Part shown: piece after piece, positions 1-12,720 of the stretch
Numbering within the stretch: the first letter of the stretch is position 1
Layout: the number at the start of each line of letters is the position of its first letter
NCBI RefSeq assembly: GCF_026210795.1
Contig: NC_089443.1
Coordinates: forward strand, 2,170,001-2,234,000
Direction of reading: 5' to 3'
DNA length: 64,000 nucleotides
DNA from: Rhizophagus irregularis
Lineage: Eukaryota > Glomeromycota > Glomeromycetes > Glomerales > Glomeraceae
The notes under the pieces: generated by a model
Database searches by the model: none
Told to the model about the DNA's origin: nothing
What the model saw: the letters and a program-made list of their open reading frames with translations, nothing else
Translations under genes and position numbers: made by a program

Positions 1-1422
1 TCCGGATTTAAACTAAAAGTTATGTATTAACCTTAGAGTGAAATACTTTTAACCCCTGGATGAAATCAAGTAAAAGAATTATTAAGGTTAGAAATAAAAA
101 TAGTTATGCTGTATACAAAATTGATTAGTGGCCAATTTTGAGCATGATCCTGTCAGGTATGAAATATGCATTAAAAAAAAAAAAGCTTTTGGGGAATACT
201 GACCATTTGCACCTGTTATGAAGGAGTGATTAATGTTGATAGCCTGTTAAAGTTATCATTCTTGTGTATAAATGTAGTCTTCTTCAAATAGGAGTTATTA
301 GGATCAAAATATAAATTGAATCTTGATTATGCGGAACATTAGTTTCTTTAAGATCTTTAGATAATTTAGTCATGTATAGCATCGATAAAGGCAGATGCTT
401 TGGCACATGTTTATTTCAATCTTGGAACTGCCTATACCATTTCTAAGATAGATGATGAGACCATAATGTTATCAGGACCTGTCAATGTAAAGTATCGGGT
501 ATATCCTTTTCCATTGAAGTGTTGGTTCATAGATATGCATTTCTTTATTGTTATACATAACGATAATTAATAAAGTCCCACTTCGTCTAAAAAGGATTAG
601 GGAGTAAAATCAATAACCTGAGAATGAAAATCTAAAGAAAGTTTTTCACAAAAAGCCCAAACGTAAAAACACAGTTACCATTATTTTAGATTTTTGTTTG
701 AAAGAAATATGAAAGTAAAAAGAAGAAACGTTAAAATTCATCTATGAAATAAGCTAGAAAAAAAAGCTAGTGATAGGAATTTCACCTGAAAGAACTTGCC
801 TAAAGAAATGGGAAAGCTGCCTAAGAAAGCAGAGAAAGGAACAAAAAAATAGTAAGTTAGAACCCGCCTACAAGAAAGCATAAAACTCAACGCAGGTTTA
901 ATGAAATAAGAGTAATGGAATGAGTTAACTAACTTACAGAAAGAAAGTGTAAAGTTAAAACCTCTACAAAAAGCATAAAAAACTCAACTTTTATTTAAAG
1001 AAGAATAATAGGACCGCGTTAACTGACTTACAAGAAGGAAATGTAAAGTTTGAGCCTGCTTACATGAAAGTGAAAAACTATCTAAGAAAGAGAAAAATTA
1101 AACTTGGTTAAATTTGTAGAAATGAGAACGAAATAAATATTCGCCTAAAGAAAAAGAAAAAAGGTTTAGGACCAGCCTATAAAAGTAAAAAGAATGTAAA
1201 CAAAAAAAAAGAAATCCAAAAATGATCTATAGGTTACACTGATTACACAAGCATGGATCAACCAATAATAATTGTGATCTTACATTTGTATGTTGTATTG
1301 TACGATGTATGATCATAATTATTTTATATATTTATATATATATAAAGATGGATGAGATAAGGAAGAAATAACAAAATTTAATATTTTTATACTATTTTTC
1401 TAATAATTTTGTTATAATAAAG
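1..1422. other. Intergenic, A-rich degenerate repeat
   Basis: No gene is recognised. Between roughly 850 and 1110 a loosely repeated block recurs about three times; each copy holds a variant of 'agcctgcctacaagaaagca' followed by 'aaactcaac'. A TA-rich stretch near 1320-1345 precedes the truncated gene at 1423. Short open frames around 380-560 look faintly coding, but I could not tie them to a family. Confidence 0.4.
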
Positions 1423-2011
1423 GCCGAATTTAATAAGATTCTGATAGATGAGCTGAAATTACTTTTTCTTAGAGTCAGGAACCCTTCGGATAATTCATTA
1501 GAAATATTACTAAAAACTATCGATCCTACAATTAGTCTTAATCAACTTAAAGATTATATCACTATTTGCAGAGGAAAATTTTCGGATTTTAGATATAATT
1601 ACAAGGGTATTATATTAAAAAAAGCTCGAGATCTTGAAATTCATTTTAGGTATACCTTTTCAGATTTTATTATTATTTTTTAATAAATTATTATTTAGTA
1701 AATTTTTTTTTTTTAGAAATATTGGATTAGAGGAATTTGAAAATCTATTGAATAATATTATTACTGAAAATGATTGTAGACAAATTTTTGCAACACATAT
1801 CTCTTGTGTTCATAAAGAATATTTTAAGAATGACCAAATTTCTTTAAATAGACTTTTTGATTTTGTTAAAAAAAGTTTATTGATTGGTATAAAATCTTTT
1901 TTTATACCACTTGACGTAAAAGAAGAACTTAAAAAGTTGGATAATTGTACTAGTTCTATTAAATTACAATCAAGGTATTATACTAATATTGTATATAATA
2001 TAGATTTGTAA
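1423..2011 (+). pseudogene. 5'-truncated paralogue of the gene at 17784-19365
   Basis: Two exons (1423-1649 and 1717-2011) join in phase across a GT-AG intron of 67 bases and encode about 173 residues. They align with the last two exons of the gene at 17784-19365: both carry a DELKLLFL / EELKLLFL core, then an intron at the same place and in the same phase (phase 2), then a related tail. The three upstream exons of the longer relative, including the start codon, are not visible here, so this is probably a truncated or partly lost copy. The function of the family is not known to me. It ends 14 bases before the convergent TERT stop codon, so the two transcripts probably overlap at their 3' ends. 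Confidence 0.6.
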
Positions 2012-2025
2012 TTTAAATCCAAATT

Positions 2026-5000
2026 TTAGTATATTATTTTATTAAAAATTAATGATAACTTACAATCCACTATATGATTTAAGTTATCTAATCGAGAATT
2101 TTCAAGAAATTTTTTAAAATGCTCTAGTACTCCCTTATGATAGCTTTGTTTTTTGTTTAAAATATGTCGAAAAGCAAAAGCACCGAGCCTATTGATTAAT
2201 AAAAAATATGTAATTAATACTTAAAGTAATAAAAACATACGGTAAATTTAAATTAGGACTTTAAATTAACCACATAAATTCTTTTTTACTTATATTAAAG
2301 GAATATCTATTTGATGCATCAGTTTTACATAATACTGAATACAAGTGATCAAAAGCGTTATATAATGTTTCTGTATAACGAAAATTGCATTAGTAAGTAC
2401 GTTTCACATGAATCTTAATACGGGCAAATCAATCACATGATGATCAATATTATAAAGTAAAAAATTTACCAATTTCGAAATCTTCGTTTCTTTGGAATTT
2501 TTGTCTGGTTATTCCTTTTATACAATGATGAAACTTCATTGCTCCCATTAGGAAATTCTGGTATATATTTAATAAGGTGGTTTCTCTTTTATTTAAAGAA
2601 GTGTCATAAAAAATTTTATGGTTTTTTGCTAACAAAAATCTGAATAAATCAAAAATTTAGTTATATTTTGCTATAATAAATAATATTAGTGATAATACTT
2701 ACTCGATTATTTTTTGTTTTAAATATATACCGGGAGTCTTTGTCAATTTTATAGTTAGAGTATTAGCAATGTCTAATTTAATATAAATAATAATAAGTAT
2801 AATAAGTGGATCTTAATAAATAGTTATTGAACTAATTATTAAATACTAACGTGATAGATTGCTGTATCTTGAATAATTTACTTTGACATTTAAATTACGA
2901 GTATTAATTAATATTCCACACCACGGGAACTCTTGATTAAAATTTAGGTTAATACTTTACAATATAAATAATAAACAAATAACAAATAAAATAGCCAAAT
3001 ACGTACCATAATCATCAATTTTATTGATTTTATTATTTTTAATAGTTAAATCAAAGTTTACCACACTTTTTTCATCATTTACGGTGCACTTATATTTGGA
3101 GTCATCTTGGTGCATTATTGTGATAAATTTTATCACATTTTGTTTGTTTGTGCTAATATATAAAAAATCGTCAAGGAAATGTAATAATAACTAATAATAT
3201 TTACATAATATTAATATATCATTAAGTATAAGTATAATATAAAAAATACTTACTCCATTCGTATCATCAATAATATATTTAAATTCCTCCAGCTCCATAA
3301 CTCCATAATAAATGCTACATAATAAGGACGATAATATCGATTCTTGTGGAATGCCAATTTTTTGTTGATAATAATTTTCATCAACCTATATTAATATATA
3401 TTTAATTAATAAATTTTCAGTTAAAATAATTAAATAAATCATTTAAATAACATTCACTTGTATTTATTACTTTTATAATATTTTGTTAAATATGTTCTTC
3501 CAACAATTTAAAAACATCATCTACTTCCTTATATGATCTATACGCACTATCAATAAGAATCGCATTTTTATAATTTTGAGTTAATTTAGCACTGTATTTC
3601 GGAAAAGACAAAATTTCACCTAAACATATATAAGTAAAAGAAAATAAATTTAAAAGGAAAAATAATTAAATTAAAGTGCAATAAATAATGTATTGAATAA
3701 TTACTTGAATCGTGAACATAATAATCTCGTTTTCTACAAACAGTTCCACCTTTTAAATAAGTAGCTTCATACTTATTCACTGAATATTTATTCTAAAAAA
3801 TTATCACAGGTAAATTAATAATGATATTATATCATGTAAATAGGAACTTATTATTATACAAACTTCAGTAAGAACTTCTTTTCTGATTATCTCTATAAGG
3901 ATATTTTGGTCAATTGTTTCAAAGCAACATTTAATGTCAACTTTGGCAAAATAAAGTTGAGGATTATTTTCATTGGCTAAATGTTGTTTATATTCTTTTA
4001 AACAAGCATGAACTTCGTTATAACTGAAAACAGATCCAGTTAATAATGAAGGATTTTTTTCCTAACAAATAAAAAATAAAAGAAAATAATATTTAAATAT
4101 TTCACAATGATGTTCTTAGTAATATTAATTAATAAAACTTCAAACTTACTTTTTCATGCTTAAGGATCTGAAATGTCGTATTCAACATGGCATTAATTGA
4201 TTTTGGTTGCTTTTCATTAACAGAAGTATGCATCGGGCGTTTCATATTAACAATAGGTCTCAGATTTCCTTTATTATCTTTAGGAATAAATTTTAATTTT
4301 GAATAGCCCAGTTTTTTGTCTTTAAAGATTCTTATTTCATTCTCTGGCGATATTTTTTCATACACAGAACTTGTTAAGGTAATAAGATTTTGTTTAACCA
4401 TCCTAGACCAAATCTCTTGCCGATAATAGAACAACTGATTTCCTTGTTTAGCGTGGTTTGTTATATAAAAATTAAGCTATAAATATTTATATAAAATTTG
4501 TTAATAACTATAAATAAAATAAAGGTTTTTATTTTCTACGCACCTGCATAAATTGTAGGGTGCATATATTATATATAAAATTTTCGATTTTTGAATATTT
4601 TACGCACTGGTAAAAAAATTTAAATAAATTTTCTAAAAATAAAACAATGCATATGTATTTCTGTACGCATCCCTTCTATTACATAAAAAAATTATTTTTT
4701 CTATTAATTAAATTATATGCCGAAAAAGTATCAAAGATAAGCTCATACTATTAAAATACTATTAAAATGCAAACAGGCGACTGAAGGCATTATCACATTG
4801 TAATTCGCCGCTCGCAGCGGCTTGAATTACAGTAGTGATTTGAGCCATTAAATTACAATGATGTTTTCCTTTTCTTTCCTTTTTGATTGATTATTATAAA
4901 CTTCTTCACAAAAACATACAATTGTTTGTTTTCTTAATTTAGATTCTATTTTTTTCTGATCTTCCTTTGCGTATGCCAAAGCCCTGCTGTTGATGAGCTT

Positions 5001-7387
5001 ATTGCTTGACGTGGTTAAATGCAATCTTCCAGGTGAGAAAAGCCATCCCAACTTCCAATTTCAGAGTTTCATTGGAGGAACCACCATTATCTTCACCATC
5101 AGAGTCACTGTCATTAGGAATATTTTCAATAAAATCATTATCAAAAGCCTCATCGAAAATTTCATCATCGCTTGACATAAATTCGGAGTCACTCATTTTA
5201 GTTGTAATAAAATTTATAAGTGGGAGAAAGAGGTTGAGAGGAGAGACTAGAGAAGAAGAGGGGAGATAGGAAGAGAGGAAGAGAGGGGAAGAGGAAAGAT
5301 GATAATCGTTGGGAAAAAAAAGTATAATATAATTTAAACACGTGATCATGTGAAATAAAAAAGTCTAAATTTAGACGCGTATCAAAAAAAGCTGCGCATG
5401 AGACAATTATGATGTATTTATTAAATAATTTAAATACCCATGTATATCAGAATTACTATGCATGGGATGCAATTTATGCATCCCGCATAAAAGTCAAATT
5501 CCTATAAAATAAAATAATAAAATTTTAAAAAATATATTTACTTTAAGAAGCGGAATTACGAAACATTCAAAAATCCACCAAATAAGTTCGCATAACATTT
5601 CGGTACATTTCGATGTTTCCAAATTTTTTTTACCTTTAAGCCATTGGCATTTTTTGATCTAAATATTAGAAATAATTATTTTTAATAAATCAAATGCCAT
5701 TTTAATACATAAAATAAAATAATACATAAAATAAAATTAAACAATAACTTTGAAATTCTGGAGGACTTCATGTAAAGAAACTTCTTCGAAGTGACGTTTT
5801 TCGATAAAAACTCTTATCATATTATAAATAACTGTTTTGTTATCTTTATCACCAAATAATTCAGGTGGGAATATAAAGTCTAAAACCCCAATAACAAACT
5901 TCGTGACCTGTTTGAATTATTTAGGTAATTTTTTTAGAAATTAAATAATAATTTAAGATAAATTATTATTTATAATATTACCTGGTAGGTATTGCAACCA
6001 TTTAAACTATTTTCCTTTATATTTAATACCAATAATAAAGAATATAAGTAAAAATAATAATTCATAATTTGATTAAAATAAACACAATTATTACTTGGAT
6101 CGGGCAGTGAGTGTTAAGCAAATGTTTATACTGGCATATGTCATGACGTTTAATTACGCGTTCAATATACGGAAGTAGGTGGTTTAAATAATCTGGGACT
6201 TTACAACGTAAATTCTGGTTTTAAAAAAATTATACAGATTAAATCTTTATATAATAATGCTCATTTAACGAGTATTATAATGAATATACAATACTTACAT
6301 CTAGTTCCTTCCTCCTATCCATATAAACATAATATAATTCATGTGATGATCTACAGGTAAACGCGTTTGTCAGTCCGAACTGTCTTGGAAATATATATTT
6401 TATCACAGTATGTGACATATTGACATTATGATTTGAATACTTAGCAACATTGAGGATATCTAATAAAAATTATTATTTTATTTGTTGGTTTATATTACAG
6501 AAAAATAATAAAATTTTTTGATACTTACAGTTTTTTGGAAGTCCATACCAATAATCGCCAGATTTATTGTAGACTGGGGACCCAAAAAACATAACTGAAC
6601 GAGAAAAGAACAAATTCGATACAGAATTTGTGTTGGCTTTTACAATTTTACGGTCATTCAAGACAATGACCTTGAAAGATTTTTCTAAATCTTCAATGGG
6701 ACGTTTTCTGCTAATGGCTGGGCCCATAATTTGTATGTAGCATCCATTTTGTATCGAGAGAAATATAGAATAGTTGGTCAACAAGAAATGCATAGCTTCT
6801 TGACCGATTCTAGTAATTATTTTGAAATATAAAATTGGTTATGCTTTTTATATATTTATTTAAAATATAAATTTTGCAAAAACAAACCTCGTGTAGAGCT
6901 TCAACCAAGCGTTAGACTTTTTCATCAAATCAATTGTTGTACTATTAGCACATATAGTATATCCTTTTGGATTTTCGATTATTGACTTATAAGACTTAGT
7001 GAACCCATATCTTCCTACGTTCATATTGGGTTCATTTCTCCTATTAACTAAGACAGAAATAGCCATGTCTATTATCTACGAAATAATATTGTTATTAGCA
7101 AATATTCATAAGAAATAAATCAACATAAAACTTCTCACCGTATTTAAACCTATTCGTTCTTTTTCTATATTTTCCATTACTTCCTGCTTTTCTTTCGTAA
7201 TGAGAGGGAAGTCTTTGCGAGTAGTATTGGGGCTTACTATAGTTTCTTGAAGAAGTTTTTTGTAATCAACATCGTCGTCTTTTTCAACTAATTCAATATT
7301 GGAAGCGAATGGTTGAAGTAAATCAAATAAAAAGATAAGGTCTGGATAGATTGCATTTAGTGTTGTGTTAGTAATTTTATTAATCAT
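2026..7387 (-). CDS. TERT: Telomerase reverse transcriptase, 19 exons, one in-frame stop
   Basis: Catalytic protein subunit of telomerase, which copies telomeric repeats onto chromosome ends from an RNA template. Exons (descending): 7387-7139, 7075-6888, 6809-6529, 6459-6299, 6214-6095, 6014-5982, 5907-5749, 5658-5542, 4476-4150, 4061-3864, 3792-3705, 3619-3471, 3385-3254, 3190-3007, 2931-2851, 2772-2703, 2639-2470, 2370-2271, 2188-2026. All junctions are GT-AG and keep phase, giving about 989 codons, a usual TERT size. Visible motifs: IFPRQFGLTNAF (motif CP, exon 4), a HCP block in exon 5, FYYRQEIW (motif T), KLKFIPK..RPIVN (motifs 1-2, exon 9), VDIKCCFETI (motif A), GIPQESILSSLLC (motif B'), FLDDFLYIS (motif C), FPWCGILINTR (motif E) and a C-terminal extension. 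Oddities: an in-frame TAA at 3488-3486 (codon about 685), and Glu where the B' motif normally has Gly (PQGS). The fold is certain; activity is doubtful unless the stop is a sequence error. Confidence 0.94.
4541..5490 (-). mobile_element. Decayed MULE-like insertion in TERT intron 8
   Basis: TERT intron 8 (4477-5541) is about 1.06 kb, against roughly 50-270 bases for the other introns. Its ends carry related inverted sequences that share TGCATAAATTG (left near 4541-4572, right near 5451-5490). The right copy is itself a hairpin with arms GGGATGCA/TGCATCCC around TAAAT. An inner hairpin (GCCGCT/AGCGGC) sits near 4808-4822. Inside is a broken FAR1-like reading frame, which points to a Mutator-like element. 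Target duplications were not resolved. Confidence 0.5.
4850..5196 (-). pseudogene. FAR1-like DNA-binding domain relic
   Basis: The - strand frame begins with MSDSEFMSSDDEIFDEAF, runs through an acidic stretch to FLTWKIAFNHVKQ, then meets a stop. The similarity continues in other frames as a GFGIRKGR-like piece and then QTIVCFCEEVYNNQSKRK. The order (aromatic start, GF.IRKGRS, C.CEE) is that of the FAR1 zinc-binding domain found at the N-terminus of MULE transposases. At least one stop and one shift break it, and the transposase core is missing. It lies in an intron of TERT and in the same orientation. Confidence 0.5.
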
Positions 7388-7568
7388 TGTACCTTTCGTG
7401 ATGATGGGTGATTTTTATTTTTTTTTCGTGTTCGCTTAAGTGCTTACATGCATACATATAAATAGAAAAGATCGTCATCATGTAAGATCGATCAGATTGA
7501 TCTGTCCAATCTGACAAAATTTTTCGATCGGTTTTTTTACAATAAAAAAAATTACTTATAAATTTGGT
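7388..7568. promoter_or_regulatory. Shared upstream region of two divergent genes
   Basis: 181 bases separate the TERT start codon (- strand) from the start of the transposase-derived gene (+). The stretch contains several GATCGATC/GATCAGATTGATC-like short palindromes around 7483-7540 and a poly-A run. Both promoters must lie here or inside the genes. No specific factor site is recognised. Confidence 0.35.
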
Positions 7569-10500
7569 ATGCCTTTAAGGAGAAGCATTAGAAACAAGAA
7601 TAGAAGTTTAAATTTACGACAACGAAAGATCTCTTTAGAACAAGTTCATAATAATGTAACCAATGTAGACAATACAATTAATGTAGTTACTGAAGTGAAA
7701 GGTAATGATTTTAAATAATTAAAAATATTATATCTTGAATTAAAAATAACTTCCTTGAATATTCAGATAATAATGATGATGCCAATGAGAGTGAATTTGA
7801 ACGCTATACTGAATCCACTGAATATAATGAAAATGAACCGTCTGAAAATATTGATAATGAAAATGATTATATCGATAGTGATGATGAAAATTACCATGTC
7901 GATAGTAATGATGAAAATTATCATGTTGATAGTGACAATGAAAATTACCATGTCGATAGTGATATTGAAAATAATTCTGTTAGTGATAACGAAGATGAAC
8001 ACAAAAATCTTGAAGATCCTGAAAGTATACTTGAAAATAGTTCATTTTCAAATTCTGTTTTTGATGGTGAATTTGGTCCTTATTTTTCATCAAGTACTTC
8101 TGCTTTGATATTTTCTTGGTTTACTAAACATATGATAAGTAAGTAAAATTAATTAATATTTTATCTTATTTGTAATATTTAAGATTAAAAATATTTCTTT
8201 TTTAGCAACACATGCATATGAAGATTTGGTAAAAATTTTAAACCACCCAAATTTTGATGTCAAAGAAGTTCCTACAAATATTAGATACTTTAAAAAAAAT
8301 AGTCGAGCTCGATTACCATTATTAACTGTCAAAAAATATACTATACCTATATCTAATATGAAAACACAATCTACATCTCAACCTTCTAGAGAAGCATATG
8401 CAATATCATTATTTGATATTTTAACAAAAATTTTATCTAACCCACTTTTAATGTCTAAAATGTACAATGGTCCAGGAATTGAAGTAGAGAATAAAAGTGA
8501 ATTTTGGCATGGAGAACTTTGGCAACAATCTCCATTATTTGGTGAACATAGTATTACAATAAATTCAGGTTTTTATTTTAAAATATTCTGTTTTTATTAT
8601 CTATAAAATTATTAATTTACCATATTTAACTAAAATATATTTAATTTATTTATTTAGTTGAGTATTTTACAGGAGATTTCGTTCATATCTCAGCATCAAA
8701 TCAGTTAAATTGTATGAGAATAATATCTATAGTTCTACACAATAATGGATTGAAATTAAAATTGCAGAGGTTTTTAGCTTTTGATGAACTTCCAGCTCAA
8801 TTTAAAACAACTGATCGTTATTTTAATAGTAATAATAAAAGGTGGCTATTAGAAGAAGATAAATTTATAATAGTTGAACCTGAAGTTATAATTTGTAAAA
8901 CATCAGTTTGGTTACAGGATCAGAATAAGCCTGATTATTATTCATATACTGTTTCTGAAATTTTATATAAATATCAAAATAAATGGAAAATTAGAGATGT
9001 ATGTTATAGAATTAGGCATCCATCGGAATACTGTCCTTTTCCCAAAAATTTATATAATTTACCAACATGGAAGATATTTATAGATCTTTATTATGATGAT
9101 TTTGGAACTTTTCGAAATGTGTACCACTCGTTAGGTGGTATTTACATTCAAATAGGAAATATGCCCTTTTCATTAAGAAAACTATTAAAAAATCATTTTG
9201 TTATAGGGTTTGTTCCTTTTGGTGGAAATTTTAAAGAATTTATTTATCCTTTTTTAGAAGAATTAAAAGAATTAGAAAAAGGCAAAGTTTTTAATATTCA
9301 AGGTAAAAATATATTAGTAATAGCAGGACTTGGTGTTGTTACTGCTGACCTTCCACAAGGAAATGATTTGGTAGGAGTTATGAGACATAATGCTAAAAGA
9401 GGCTGTCGTTCTTGTAAAATTGAAAATAATGATTCTTTAAAATCTTTTAATGATTTATCTAAAGAATTGCGATATCATCATTTAATGGATAAGGAGTTTG
9501 ATCTTATATTAAATTCAGATTCATCAACAGTTCAAAAGAATTTATGTTCAAAATTTGGATTAAAAAATCAGAAACCAGTATTAGATTATTTAATACGTGA
9601 TCGTTTTCTTCAAACTCCTCAAGACATTTATCATGCCATTGCTGGTAAAATATTAAAATTAATGGATTGCACTTTTAATATGTTTAATTCAAGTGGAAAT
9701 AATGAATTCATTAAAAATTGGAAATTATTCGAAATGCCTATAAAGTGGCATAAATTACCAAATCCAATTACTCACAGGCAAAGTTTTATGATGTCTGATA
9801 GATTACGTTTAGCTATGGTTTTACCACATATTCTTCGACGATATTTACATATTAGTCATTTGAAAAATAATTCACTTATAGAATTACAAGAAAATTTATC
9901 TGTTAATATTAATAAAATTATAGACAAATTAATTCAATGCTGGGTAATAGTAGCAAAATGTGCTAAAGTTTGTTTTAGTTTATCATTTAGTAATGATTCT
10001 TATAACATTTTAAACAATTTATTAAATCAAGAAACAATTATACTTACAAAGGTATTAATTAAAGTTAATAATATTATCAAAATCCTATTTATTATTACAT
10101 AGTAATTAATTAATTATTTATTAATTTTATAGACTTTTCCTCAAGATTTTACCTATCTTCCTAATTTACATATTAATGGTCATTTACAATATCATGCTAA
10201 AACATTTGCTACATTAGTAAATAGTGCTGTTGGAGTTAAAGAAATGGTTCATAAAACATTTAAAAATACTGTTCCACATACAAATGGCAAAATGATAGAG
10301 AAAGATTTAATAAAAAGATATAATACTCTACAAGCATTACGTAATATAATAGATGGTACTTCAGATTCTCGCTATAATAATCATTTAGGGAATGGATACT
10401 TTCAAGATAATATTTTTCGATCACTACTTTCTTCATAGTATGCTACGTCAACAACTACTATGCCTAATAATAAAGAAATAGGTATTATTTTTATTTTATT

Positions 10501-11158
10501 TTATTTGTCTGATTTTAAATTTTATTTATTACTAAAAAACTTTATTTATATGGTAGTTGATGAAACTGTTGAACCTCCAGATAATTGTATTTATGAAATT
10601 CGATTACAAACTAAATGGAAACTTTATCAGATTTTGCAAAATAATTTTGAAACGAATATGTCAATTGATGGTGATATTTATTATAGTCTTAAAACAGCTT
10701 ACAAAGAATATTTTAACTTTACAGAATATCTTCATAACAACAAAATTGTTTATTTTAATTATATTACCTATAAAGTATTAAATCAAAAAGATGATGGAAC
10801 ATCAATAATACAAATACATGTTGGAGATATAGTAGAACTTGAAGAAGAATTAGAAGGAAACTCATATGCAATAATACAAGCAATTTTTTTGCATACATAT
10901 AACAATGGTAAAACATATCCTTTTTACTTTTTAAAATGGTTTGAAAAAATCGAAGGGAGAAATGGTATTGATATGATGTGTCAAAAGTACAAAATATGCA
11001 CAGAGAGAAAAAAATGGCACAATATTTTTCCCATTTCCTTTATAACTTCCATGCCTAAAGTTCATTTCGTTCATCAATGTGTTAACAATTGTTCAGTAAG
11101 AAATCATGATTTATCACAACCTTACTTACTAAATGAATTTTTTTATAATGCAATATAA
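7569..11158 (+). CDS. Transposase-derived protein with C-terminal BAH-like region, one in-frame TAG
   Basis: Exons 7569-7701, 7767-8138, 8206-8568, 8658-10051, 10133-10481 and 10557-11158 join in phase into about 1070 codons. The basic N-terminus (MPLRRSIRNKN) is followed by an acidic repeat segment. A long core contains DLYYDDFGTFRNVYHSLGG (about residues 431-450), GFVPFGGNF, VTADLPQGND and RHNAKRGCRSCK, typical of a family common in arbuscular mycorrhizal fungi and related to Plavaka/KDZ-type transposases. The C-terminal 170 residues (GDIVELEEEL..., FVHQC) resemble a BAH domain. An in-frame TAG at 10436-10438 (codon about 856) cuts off that region. The last intron (10482-10556) is 75 bases, has no stop and keeps frame, so it could be retained, giving a separate C-terminal product from ATG 10460. 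Function is unknown; no flanking terminal repeats were found, so it may be domesticated or a decaying transposase. Confidence 0.8.
7858..7990 (+). repeat. 30-bp coding minisatellite (acidic decapeptide)
   Basis: About four imperfect copies of a 30-base unit encode DENYHVDS plus two variable residues inside exon 2 of the transposase-derived gene. The unit keeps frame, so copy-number change only alters the length of an acidic linker. Confidence 0.8.
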
Positions 11159-11913
11159 ATAAAGTCCAGCAAGTTTTGTTATCGTAGTATAGAAAAGCAG
11201 CTACTGATTTCTGCCTATTTGGTATTGGCTTTGTACTTTGTAAAAATGTAATACAGTGTACGAATAAAGATAATTGCTATGGAGTAGTGCCTAAATGATC
11301 ATCAAAACGTATATTCTTTTTGGTTAGATTTTACTAGACAAATTAGGAAAATAAAACTTCAAAAAATTATATTCTATTATTATTTATTATTATAGATTAT
11401 ATAGATAATTATAATTATGGATTCATATTAATCTTAATCCTACTCGATTTGATTATTAGATTGGCCCTATTCTCCTTTTACCGAATTTGCACCTTATAAA
11501 TAATTTTTCCAAAAAAAATTTGAATATTGATAAAAAATTACATCATCAAAAACGATTATTTCATTACTGCTCATAAAATGTATTAATAAATTATTGTTTA
11601 TTCATATATTATCATATTATGTAAAAAAAATTATTATATTTATATTAATTAATTAATGTCATATTATAATTTATACATATTAATTAACAAAATATTTAAG
11701 ACAACATTCGTAATTTGTAATAACGAAAAAAAAATTATTTTAGATTTAAAAAAAATCAAAAAAAATTAATATGAAAATAAGTAATATGAAAAAAAAAATT
11801 TATTTTAGATTGAGAAAAAAAATTCACTATGAATGAAATGAATAAAAATTATTTTAGATTGAGAAAAAAAATATTTAATTTAAATAAACCTTAAAATTAA
11901 ATTAAAAAAAAAA
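11159..11913. other. A+T-rich intergenic stretch
   Basis: After the stop at 11156-11158 no coding signal is seen. From about 11340 the sequence is almost pure A/T, with homopolymer runs and short repeats of 'attttagattgagaaaaaaa' near 11740-11870. Confidence 0.5.
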
Positions 11914-12720
11914 ATGCCCACAAAACTCAATACGATTTGTTATGTACATAATATTGCTGAATATTTAACACAAGAAATCAATAACATCTCTTCCAGAACG
12001 TGGAATATGTTACTACAACGTCATTCACAATTCATACTCCATCCTACAATAGACACCTTACTAAATACCACCATATTGTTGGATTTAAAGAAAACCGCTC
12101 AACAAATCAACCATATGTAACATACTTCCCGTTCCTCCAAACAATTTCTTACTATCACAAGCATCTGATTTTATAAATTCTGAACAATGGATCCCACACT
12201 TCCACGCCACATGTTCAAATCAAAAACAAACCTACTGTCTTCGTCCGTCTACAACCAGGAGCACGAGTAATGTACCTCAAGTCCTCAACAATTTCCTAAT
12301 AGAAGACGATATATGCAACAGTACTATAGGAATAATCACTGATATAAATCATGCAGAACAATATGCTTGAGTCGCATTCTCTGTCAGAGGATCGATAATT
12401 GAAGTAAATATTTACACAAACACACCCACTATTTTACCATCAACGGAAATAGTTCCCATCGGACCCAGTCTCCGATCCAAAACTGTTTCGCCCTAACCAT
12501 TCACAAAACACAAAGATTAACCTTGTTAAAAGTCTCCCTCGCTCTAGATGGAAACATCTTCTCCCCAGGACAAGCTTACGTCGCCTCAGTAGATGTTCTA
12601 TTTGGGATAATATCAATATATCCCACCTTGACAGATTAGCCTTTATGACCGACCCTAATGTTGTTTTAGAATATCAAAGATTAGAACAGGTGGTATCGAA
12701 AAATCCACATATCTTTTCAT
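11914..12720 (+). pseudogene. PIF1/Helitron-type helicase C-terminal relic
   Basis: An open start (11914-12120) reads TWNMLLQRHSQFILHPTIDTLLNTT and is followed, in changing frames, by pieces matching the C-terminal third of PIF1-like helicases: a GARVMYL block near 12258, ICNSTIGIITDI near 12312, VAFSVRGSIIEV near 12372, then SLALDGNIFSPGQAYVA (12534-12584) and HLDRLAFMTDPNVV near 12630. Stops (for example TGA near 12368, TAA near 12494) and several frame changes break it. The Walker motifs at the N-terminus are absent. Such helicases occur as host genes and inside Helitrons; this copy is too decayed to say which, though the repeat-rich setting favours a Helitron fragment. Confidence 0.65.
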
